Part shown: positions 55,630 to 64,000 of the stretch, piece after piece
Layout: each line of letters opens with the position of its first letter
Position numbering within the stretch: the first letter of the stretch is position 1
Assembly (NCBI GenBank): GCA_928212115.1
Contig: CAKMRJ010000001.1
Span: 189,159,478-189,223,477, forward strand
Reading direction: 5' to 3'
Length of the DNA: 64,000 bases
Origin: Lactuca virosa
Lineage: Eukaryota > Streptophyta > Magnoliopsida > Asterales > Asteraceae
Translations under genes and position numbers: made by a program
The notes under the pieces: model-generated
The model's input: only the letters and a program-made list of their open reading frames with translations
The model's database searches: none
What the model was told of the DNA's origin: nothing

Positions 55630-56083
55630 ATGTTTCCTATCCTATTTACCTTTTTAATTAGGTATTTTTTCATTACTTTCTTCTATTGGATTCCTGTATT
55701 GGTGATGTATCGGCCAATGTTAGATATTCTGATAGATTCTTCTATTGGTGATGTATTGACCAAGTTTCTCGATGGATTGATGGTGATTTTAGATATTCTG
55801 ATGAAAATTGAAGATCCCAATTCACATTTTCCAGGCCCTTTAACTTCATCATTTGAGACAGAGAGTACTGGGAGAGGAATTGTTCCAAGGTTTTCAGTTG
55901 ATCATGAAGTTAACTCAAAGATTTGTCTGTGGAGAGGAAGCCCTTGGAATATGGAGGCTGATGTTATCATTATGAATTTTTCCAAATTAGCTGTTTCATC
56001 TAACTGTGCATTATCGACTTCTTTTACAGAACATGGATGAAGCACACTGTTGCCTTGATCTTGCTGAAGAATGTTCAACACTG
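55630..56083 (+). pseudogene. Captured macro-domain (GDAP2-like / Appr-1-p processing family) fragment
   Basis: Frame 55700-55974 reads YRPMLDILI…EDPNSHFPGPLTSS then PRFSVDHEVNSKICLWRGSP and WNMEAD. This matches, from memory, the start of the macro domain of plant GDAP2-like proteins (macro plus SEC14 domains). A separate block with splice borders, ttttacag|AAC (56030) to CTG|gtaact (56083), encodes NMDEAHCCLDLAEECSTL, the next piece of the same domain with a small internal deletion. The donor after the first block is degraded. Only the first part of the macro fold is present. It is a gene fragment carried by the Helitron, not a working gene. The parent gene should be elsewhere in the genome. 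Confidence 0.7.
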
Positions 56084-56444
56084 GTAACTTTCCTTTCTAC
56101 TTACACAGTTTAATTAAATGGAATGGAAATGTGTTTTGTATAACAACTGTTTGTATAATTTGTTATCATTGAATGATCAAATTAATCAAGTTCTTGGTTT
56201 AGCTACATCTTTGCCTATATTACTATCAAGAAGACGTCAAAAATACCAAAATAATCTGATGTAGATGTAAACTTTGAGTTTCATACATATGATATACAAG
56301 AGCCACCCTTGGATTACTTCATCCTACATGTTGCTTTGTCAGATCCACCAGTTTCTCTGGCCCCAATGGTTATAATAAAATATTGCATTAACTAATTCTT
56401 TATTTTTTTTTGTTTAATTAAATTTACACATTTGACCTTGGCAG

Positions 56445-56513
56445 GTTAATCTGGATTTCTCTACAGAAGCATATATGATAAGAAAGTCTCGTGCTTGTCT
56501 TACGTTGCAACTT
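56445..56513 (+). pseudogene. Possible captured exon, unassigned
   Basis: Bounded by ttggcag|G and CTT|gtgagta, open for 23 codons (VNLDFSTEAYMIRKSRACLTLQL). It looks like an internal exon inside the Helitron; I do not recognise the protein. Confidence 0.4.
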
Positions 56514-57392
56514 GTGAGTAGAGCATGCATGCTTTGTATTTTTCACTTATCTCTATGAATTTATTATATATTTTATATTATGAATGTGAGTTGGATTGCA
56601 ATTGCCCTGTTTGTAAATTCACCATTTATAGAAGGAGAGTTTCATGGTTATCTCATCATGAGGATGTTGTTTCTTTTTTAGCTTCTGTTACTACTATTTA
56701 TCTCAAATAAATATATGGTAAAAAAGAAAGATATATACTGACAGTGGTATTGGAATCAAGCCAGTCAATACTAACAACCTCACTCCCACAATCCCACTCA
56801 ATGCATATACAGATCAGATAGTTTCTTTTTGCATTTTCATAAGAATAGTGCTCATATGTAACAAAATGTTTAAAAATAACTCATTTTATAAAGTTTATAT
56901 ATTTGTTATCTTGAAGTTGATTTCTTGACTATGTCTATTAGACCACAATTATACATGTTAGTTATTATTAGTAAAATTTATTGGATAACCAAAAAACTAT
57001 GCAAGCGTAGGTCTCCCACTTGTCAAAGAATCTGTGTTGTGTTTTGCCATATTGTCACTGAACACATATTCATACGGCTTGATTGTTATCATTATGGTTA
57101 TTATTATAATTACAATTACTATCATTTATTACTGTTATATGATTATGAATATAATTATTATATTATTATTACCTTTTTGCAGGAAGAATGCATCGAAGTG
57201 GGGATAGGCTTCACAATTATCATTATGGTTATTGTTATAATTACTATTACTATCTGCTACTACTGAGATATCATAGCTTGAGAGTATGTTGAAACAAAAG
57301 ACTTCTACTAGGTTAGTTTTTTGTTTATGAGCATTATCCATCTTTCTGTCTGTGAACACTTTTGCTATTGTTGATATGATATACTATTTCAG

Positions 57393-57471
57393 ATCTGAAA
57401 TCGAGCATCTGACAGCTTTGATGCATGAAAAGCTACCAACTCGTATGGTTGTTGTACTTTATGAACATCAG
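57393..57471 (+). pseudogene. Possible captured exon, unassigned
   Basis: Bounded by tatttcag|A and CAG|gtttct, 79 nt, open as SEIEHLTALMHEKLPTRMVV then VLYEHQ. Codon-like composition stands out from the AT-rich surroundings. Parent gene not recognised; it may or may not be the same gene as the macro-domain fragment. Confidence 0.4.
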
Positions 57472-59552
57472 GTTTCTTTTCGTCTTTTTGGTTGGTTTAA
57501 TAGCAACCTACTTCCAGTAAATGATATACATGTTTTTTGTTGTTTTAAAACCACTAGAAATGATATTAGGGCTACATGTATTTTTTTTTAACACGGTTCA
57601 TAATAATACATGAGCACATGTTCTTACAAAAATAGCAACATACTTACGACAAAATGCAAAATAACAATTTATTTTTATTATTATCATTAATTCTTGTTCA
57701 TTTTTTGAAGTTTTTTTATAGGTTATACTCAAGAGTTGATAACTTTTTTTAAATAGACATCTTACTGAAAATGAAGTTTTGTTTGACACATAATAGCATC
57801 ATACTTATGGCTCTTTACCAATAAAAACAATGTAGGAAAACATTACGAAATGGTCCTTGTACAGAAAAAAGATTATATAATTGGTCATGTGGCAGAAAAA
57901 TATTACGTAACTAGACCTATGACAGAAAAACATTACAATAAAGGTCCATGTAACAGGAAATAATTACATTATTGGTTACCAATAGTGGGAAATTTTTTTC
58001 TATTTTTTGTAAAAAAAATCAAATATGTTGTTATAACTGTAATTAGGTAGATTTGTCATAAATGCTATAATTGGAACAAATGAGAGTAGTATGTTATTAT
58101 CTTGGATTGAAATTGGTTACCACTCTTTTGCCATATTTCTCACCTATACAATTATTTAATGCATAATAATTGTTACTTCTTCTTTACAAAGTTTCATATT
58201 TTCCAATTGACACTGATGCATGTTTACTTTTGAAAGCGATGATCTAGGACATAATGATAGTGGAGACTGGAGAATTCCAAAGTACATTGCTATTTTCTTT
58301 ATGTGTCTTTTGTTTGTGTTGTGTGATCTATATTTTTATTTGTGCCAGCTGATGTGTTCCTCTATGTTGCAGCACACTGGAATACAGTGGATACTTCATG
58401 TTTTGATCGGTTCACGAACTTCCTATTTTTTTTTATTGTGACAACTTTTTTATATTTTTATATGTATTTTCTATTGAATTTAGTTGATTTTTGAATAACA
58501 ATGATAAATGACTATTTTGACCCTATATGTTCACGTGCAGATCCATCAAAGTTTAGGCTTACGATGGAATTATCTTTTGTGAAGCATCACACTGGTTTTT
58601 TTACCGGTACTCCAACGATATTTTACCTTGTACGGGAGTTATATATAACAAACTGAAATAGTTTTATAATTATTATATCTGTAATTTATGTGCAAACTAA
58701 TCACTAATAGCTTATTAAATTAAAAAAAAGATGCACAAACTATACAATTTCGTTTGTTGGTTTGTAATAAAACTATGGGTATGATAGTTATGATGACTCA
58801 CATTCAAATCCCCTTTTTGCCCTTGTATCTAAATGTGAAGTTTCTACGTAACGAATGTTAATGATCAAATAAATTGTTTTTACTTATTCATATTTGTTTA
58901 CTTGATTGTTGTACGTTTTAAGTTTATGTGTCTTAAGTTTATTTACAACAAGATATGTTATTTTCTTTTTATATGATATTATTTGATGTCAGATGCAGTT
59001 TTTGCATATGTGGTTTGTTTTTTCATGGTATTATACTCCTGACAGAAAATAAAATAAAAAGTGACCTGTGGTGGCATTGTTAAAGGTAGAATTCTCCATG
59101 TGTTCCAATCATGTTACTTCGTAATACCGACCAAACCAAAGGACTATGTAATGGTATTAGATTACAGATTCTTCAATGAGACTACTTATTCCATTCTATT
59201 TTCAGCGAAAGCAAATTCCCTGTAGCTGTTTGTTTCGCTATGACCAATAACAAAAGTCAAGGATAGTCATTATCAAATGTTGGATTATACTTGTATAAAC
59301 CTGTTTTCATTCATGGTCAGTTTTGTGTAGTTGTTTCCCTGTCACAAGTAAAAAATATTTGAAGGTACTCATATGTGACGAAGAAGGTCGTTCAACTAAT
59401 AAAACAAAAAATGTTGTCTAAATAGAGGTCCTTCAACGATTATAGATATTTACCAATTTCATTATATTTTCTAGATATGTCGGTATTACCAATAACAGTA
59501 AAAAAAATTATGCAACATTTGTATACCTTTATATGTATTTTTTTATGTGTTC

Positions 59553-59569
59553 CCCGCGTTTTACGCGGG
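59553..59569 (+). other. Helitron 3' terminal hairpin
   Basis: GC-rich 7-bp stem with a TTT loop in otherwise AT-rich sequence, 11 nt from CTAG. Confidence 0.9.
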
Positions 59570-59580
59570 TTATAATCTAG

Positions 59581-60243
59581 TTGTTTTTAAAATAAAAGAA
59601 TGAATTGGTGTTAATAAAAAATGGGTGTTAATTAAAAAAATGGGCTGAAAAAATGGACTGTTGTGGTTAAAAAAGGCAAAAAAAAAGTGGCGAAGTTGGG
59701 GGGTTAAAAGTGTAACTGTAGTTAAAAGGGGTCTCACTGCAGTGGGGACCGAAGTGTAGGGGTTAAAAGGTGAAGTTTTCGGTGAAGGAGGGTTGTCTGC
59801 GGTATGAACCGAAGTGCATGGGCCATGGATGAAACTTCAGAGTGATTTTGTCCACTGCGGTTACAACTTCGGTGTTTATTTATTTATTATTATTTTTTTT
59901 TGGTCAGCGGTCGTGAGGGGTCTAAAGGTAAACTTTCAAGATGTGGGACCCCAACGTTTTTTTTTTTAATAAACTGCGGTGGAGAGCGGGGGTTTTCTGG
60001 AGTATGGACTGAAGTGCAAGGGTTGAAATGTGACTGCAGTGCGGTTTTTATATGATGGGTTATGTCATGAGAGGTTTTGTCTAACGGAAAGGTGGGACCG
60101 AGGTTTGGGCTGATCTGCGGTATTGGGTTTTAAATTGGGATAAGACAAAATAAATTGAAGGAAAGGAAAAAAAAGAAAAAAAATGATGTGGGTCGTCGAG
60201 TGGTTGGATGACAAAATATGGGATAGGACAAAAGGTAAAGTAA
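59581..60243. other. Degenerate repeat DNA, no gene
   Basis: Continues the attggtgttaataaaaaa repeats from before the Helitron, then a purine-rich region with four to five loose copies of a block like gaccgaagtgyaggggttaaaag (59705-60025). No ORF. Confidence 0.55.
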
Positions 60244-60854
60244 GGCTGATGGGAGTGGAGGTGTTAAGGAGCTCGTTAGCACTCACTAAGAAGAAAGAAC
60301 ACCGCCCCTAGCTAAGCTCGTCAATGGCATAACGAGAGGAGAGAGAACATTGATTGAATCTTATTGGCTATCGGCTTTTCTTTAAAATCATAACCAATCA
60401 ATCACGTTCAATTCTTTTTTATTGCATTTGATAGAAGTTACAAAATCACACCTTTATCTTTTCTTAATAATTCAATTTTTGATGGAAGTTTCTAAATCAC
60501 ACCCTTATCTCTTCTTAATAGTTCACTTTTTGTTTGAAATATATAGATAAAATTTATGTTTTGTTATAAAAAATTAAAACATTAAGAACTTGTTAAAATG
60601 TCAAATAAATGTTTGTGTAATATTATGTCATATTATTTAAATTAAAAAAATGTTTGTGTAGTATTAAAAAAATGTTTGTTTATTAAAATAAAGTAATTAA
60701 ATTAAATTAGAAAAAGAAAATAAAAAACTTGAGTGCTAGGAATGTTACCACTCCCTACGAAATGTTAAGATATGGTGCTAAATGGAGAGAAGTGAAGTGA
60801 CACTTAAAAAGCTGACGTAAAAAAGTGCTAAGAGTGTTAACACTCCTATTAGCC
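60244..60854. mobile_element. Tourist/PIF-Harbinger-type MITE (611 bp)
   Basis: Imperfect terminal inverted repeats of about 40 bp: left GGCTGATGGGAGTG...TTAGCACT, right (reverse complement) GGCTAATAGGAGTG...TTAGCACT. 3-bp TSD TAA at 60241-60243 and 60855-60857. AT-rich core, no transposase. The superfamily is inferred from TSD size and sequence. Confidence 0.75.
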
Positions 60855-61152
60855 TAATAAAAAAAGAAGTATAGGTTGATGGATGATGGAACCATGCAAA
60901 GAAACAAGAATGATACATTTAAAGGCATGAATTCAATTCCAAATACAGGAACGAGTTGATTGAATGATATATGTCATTTACTAAACTTAGCCATTTTTAA
61001 TATATTATATTAAATTTGTCTCATAAAGTAATATATTATTTTAAATTTGTCATCGTGGTTATGCATTCATGAAATGTTACTCTTCGATTTACATTAAATA
61101 TCCTTACATTTATATTTGATTTTAAAATCAAACCTTATACTTTTTAAAACTT

Positions 61153-61158
<6 letters not shown>
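60855..61158. other. AT-rich intergenic sequence
   Basis: No ORF, repeat or transposon end recognised. Confidence 0.6.

Positions 61159-61240
<82 letters not shown>
61159..61240. repeat. (AT)n(AG)n microsatellite
   Basis: About 29 AT units then about 12 AG units. Confidence 0.95.
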
Positions 61241-61241
<1 letters not shown>

Positions 61242-61247
61242 AAAAGA

Positions 61248-63549
61248 GCTAGGTTCAAATGTTTTTAGCAAGTATTGTGTGCATGTATGCACCAATGAGA
61301 ATTCAAGAAAAAAAATAAATCATTAATGTAAAAAAAAGGGTAGATGAGTCATTTTGTTTTTATAAACTAAAAATAAATTCTTATATATTTGGTATATCCC
61401 TTAAATCACGTCTACTATTATTTGACTTATTTCAAACCTCATATCCACAACCCTAAATGCACAAAGAGAGGACGCGTCTTCTTCAACAGATCGGGAATAA
61501 GGTACGATCGAATGGGAGCAGTCAAAAATCAAGGGCACTAGTGAGGGTCAAACAGATTCGCAAGGAGGGCTGAGAAAGGGACTTCGGTCCTCATCGTCGT
61601 CTTCATCAGATCGAGAAGGCATCAGGCGATTGAGGGAAGTCGAATGGTGGTCTGGTGGTTCAGAAATCGTGATGGGAGGGAGGCGGCTGCAAATTGAGGG
61701 CGGACTGTTGATCCTCGGCCATCCATCGTGGGTTCCCATCTCGTTGTCGGCGAAATCAGTTGGAAGAGAGAAGTAAGGCAGATCATTTGGACAATACTAA
61801 GATAACACCACAACTGTCGGACATAGAGAAGGAGTTCCCTTTCAAATCGTAGCCCTGGTATGTTTCTTTACTTTAATTTCTGATTTTACAAAGGAATTTT
61901 GTTTGAGAAAAACATGTTATTTGATTTGAGTTCAAAAGCGTAGGAAAATAATAAGAGAAAAAAATCATGCTTCTAAGTGAAAAGTACTAGAAAGGATATT
62001 AATTAACAGAAAATTAAACAATGATCCATCAAGCGGCACTTTTGTCTGTTATTTGGAATTCCAACCTTCAACGTTTTCCAAATATTAGAATATTTTGTTT
62101 ACTTTATTATATTTGTTAATGTGAATCGCATGAAATCAAGATTTTAAATCAATTGTGTGTTATCTTAGTATTGTCGAATATTGGTAACATCCGTTTATCA
62201 TATTATTGCATAAAAAGAAGCTTTTAATTTATGCTTAATTATCTCTCGCATTTTCCGTATCCAATTATATGAAATAATGGCTGCTATCTAGCTTTTTACT
62301 TGTTGAATTTGATGTGCCAATGGAGAGCCTTTTTGATGTACCATTTTCATATATTATTATCATTTGGAATTCTTGGGTTTTAGTCTTTAGACGTTGTCAT
62401 CAATGATTTCATATAGATTTGCTATACATTTCATTTTTTTTAGATTATGTTATTCAATCTCTTTATTCATCAATGTATTCTAAATGTTATAAAAAAAATT
62501 AAATACAAAATATAGTATATTCTAAAGAGTACAAAGTTATTTCTTTTAATGTTAATCTATGTTATATTGTTTCATAAGTATATGTATTTCTTGAGATTTT
62601 GCATAATTTTTCTGCCCTCTAAATGATCGATGAAATGCCTATAAGACCCCATCTTTTTTCATTGTAGTTTCAGGATTATATTCTATTAGAATAAATTACA
62701 ATTCTTTAATGTGTACTATATTCTGTTAGAATTTATAGTTTTTATTATTTTAGAATGCACTGAACTTGTTAATATTTGAAAGTTGATTATGTTTTTTTGT
62801 GGATTTAGGTTTTGAAGATGCTGTCATTTACGTGGAAAAGGAAGAAAACACGGAGAACGAGAGTGTAGTCTACCAGAATTTATTCTGCCACAATGTATAA
62901 AATGTTTCTTAATAATAATATTCTTTTAGAATGGAATAGTGTTTTTGTTAGATTTTGATGTTTTCTTCTTTTTTAACCATTCTTAGTTTTAATCTTTTAG
63001 AATAAATGTAATTCTTAAATCATTATTAGAATGAATGTAATAATTGTTTATAGTTTTATTCTTTACGAACTAATGTAATTAGTAATTCTTAAAGAATAAA
63101 ATCCTTAGTTTTTAAAAAATGTTATTCTTGATAATACGTTGTGTAATTCTTTAAGCATGTTAATTATAAAAATATCTTAAATGGAACCATATTCTGCAAG
63201 AATAAAATCGAAAATATTTACTAGTTTATAGCTGACTTTTTGTCATTCTATCAGAATAAAATAAGTTATTATTAAAAAAATATTAGAATTAAATTTGAAT
63301 TAATTTAAAAAGTTCAAAATTTTAAAAATAAAGGAATTAATTATCCCTAAAAATCCGAAAATTTCCTTTTTTAAATATAGTTAATTGTCCAAAATATCCT
63401 TTTGTTGAATTTTGTATGATTATATGGTACATGCTATCCTATTGGATTATCATAGACCCTCAGATCATGACCATTGATTTATTTCATCCGGTGGTCCAGA
63501 TTTGTGCATTCTGGCACACAATAGTTAGTAAAAACCAAATAACCTAACC
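61248..63549. mobile_element. TIR transposon-like element between TA microsatellites (about 2.3 kb)
   Basis: 61248-61296 and the reverse complement of 63501-63549 share a TIR: tAGGTT...GTTTTTA..AA.TATTGTGTGC...ATGCAC, roughly 70% identical, with further inner similarity (aaataaatca) to about 85 bp. Both ends abut TA microsatellites, so the target was probably a TA tract, which hides any TSD. No transposase seen. 61440-61858 is GC-richer and ends CTG|gtatgt; a ttgtggatttag|G acceptor lies at 62808. This hints at a captured exon pair, unrecognised. Superfamily (MULE?) not assigned. Confidence 0.55.
62680..63260. repeat. Scattered TTCT-N3-AGAA palindromes
   Basis: Around ten copies of ATTCTNNNAGAAT-like sequence or its half (near 62684, 62720, 62745, 62921, 62990, 63020, 63192 and 63244) in the 3' third of the TIR element. 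Confidence 0.55.
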
Positions 63550-63550
63550 C

Positions 63551-63561
63551 TATATATATAT

Positions 63562-63630
<69 letters not shown>
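63551..63630. repeat. (TA)n microsatellite
   Basis: About 40 TA units with one phase break near 63572. Confidence 0.95.
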
Positions 63631-63633
<3 letters not shown>

Positions 63634-63634
63634 C

Positions 63635-64000
63635 CGTCACACCCCCGAACCAGACGGCGGAAACGTCCGAGGGCTCGCGTGATTTAAATTGAATATCATC
63701 ACAATGATTATACATGAAACACAACATAAACTTCACCATGCATTAATACATAACGATTGACATTGTTCACATCCAGTACATTGTTTAAATATTACATATC
63801 CATAGCATCAATTGTTTGAGAGTTTTCAAAACATAACATCCTAACATACTTGATATTACCCTGCAGCTTACCTGTTACCTGAGAATACAAGTTATTTTGA
63901 AAAAACGTCAACATATGAAATGTTGGTGAGTTCATAAGCAGGGTTGTGATAAAAAAAATGATTTGTGTAGTTTATAAAACCCAGAAAATCCGATATTTTC
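63635..64000 (-). repeat. Edge of a minus-oriented LTR (truncated by window end)
   Basis: Begins CGTCACACCCCCGAACC (probably TGTCACACCC with one change), then contains a reversed gaactcacc-type block (63924-63940) like the reversed block in the solo LTR at 13629. Gypsy type is inferred; only about 366 bp are visible. Confidence 0.5.

Larger units (their letters stand above)
54597..59580 (+). mobile_element. Non-autonomous Helitron (about 5.0 kb) with captured exons
   Basis: 3' end: a 7-bp hairpin CCCGCGT-TTT-ACGCGGG (59553-59569), 11 nt before CTAG (59577-59580), followed by T. 5' end placed at TC (54597) preceded by A and followed by a TATTATTAAAAGAG stretch typical of plant Helitrons. Insertion between A and T without a TSD is the family rule and fits. 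The flanking AT-rich repeat continues on both sides. No Rep/helicase ORF, so it needs an autonomous partner. The 3' end is firm; the 5' end is less so. Confidence 0.8.

Noticed and set aside
57135..57359. Minus-strand ORF with Asn/His-rich and Ile-rich runs
   Set aside because: Low-complexity translation of ATT/ATA repeats within the Helitron.
61548..61813. Two short minus-strand ORFs in the TIR element
   Set aside because: 63 codons each, overlapping in different frames, no recognisable domain.
1..64000. tRNA, rRNA, snRNA genes, pararetrovirus (caulimovirid) or LINE sequences
   Set aside because: None recognised by eye on either strand. The TGGTATCAGAGC sites are retrotransposon primer-binding sites, not tRNA genes. 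Short or diverged copies could be missed without a search.

Overview
This window is repeat-dense plant nuclear DNA with no intact host gene. I infer a composite (Asteraceae), most likely lettuce (Lactuca) or a close relative, because several LTRs carry amplified short motifs such as ACTCGCCGAGT and TACGCTGGGCGTA that I associate with lettuce intergenic DNA. That species call is recognition, not a search. Nearly everything is LTR retrotransposon, nested several layers deep, followed by DNA transposons in the last 10 kb.

Layout. 1-6323: a Ty3/gypsy element (G1, + strand) whose 5' LTR is cut by the window start. It has two internal tandem arrays, almost no recognisable Pol, and a complete 3' LTR at 4700-6323. 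G1 sits inside a Sirevirus-type Ty1/copia element (S1, + strand) that resumes at 6324 and ends with its 3' LTR at 16094-16547. S1 carries pol (6325-9303), a structured non-coding spacer (9304-11222) and an 'env-like' ORF (11223-16062) split by a solo gypsy LTR (13629-15712, TSD TCAAG). 16548-17681 is unassigned AT-rich DNA.

17682-52848 is a second gypsy element (G2, + strand). Its 5' LTR is split by a Ty1/copia element on the minus strand (C1, 19028-46980, TSD AACAC). C1's leader is in turn split by a second Sirevirus on the minus strand (S2, 25244-45373, TSD TAAGA). S2 has long open gag and pol ORFs (41632-44541 and 38183-41635), but its 3' half appears twice around a 13-N assembly gap at 32812-32824. 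The outer TSD shows one insertion, so the duplication is either an assembly artefact or an LTR-LTR tandem. G2 resumes at 46986 with a decayed gag-pol and loses its 3' LTR at 52848 to another LTR-like insertion.

53191-64000: degenerate retroelement sequence, then a non-autonomous Helitron (54597-59580) carrying exon fragments of a macro-domain (GDAP2-like) gene, a Tourist/PIF-Harbinger-type MITE (60244-60854, TSD TAA), a larger element with terminal inverted repeats lying between two TA microsatellites (about 61248-63549), and the edge of another minus-oriented LTR.

How the parts fit. In S1 and S2 the order PBS - gag - pol - internal polypurine tract - palindromic hairpins - T-rich tract - TATA box - 5'-UTR intron signals - env-like ORF - PPT - LTR is conserved although the DNA has diverged (S1's PBS and gag lie outside the window). 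This suggests that the third ORF of these Sireviruses is an independent transcription unit with its own promoter and a leader intron. Four LTR types in the window have each amplified a different short CpG-centred palindrome. These two observations are the most interesting ones here.
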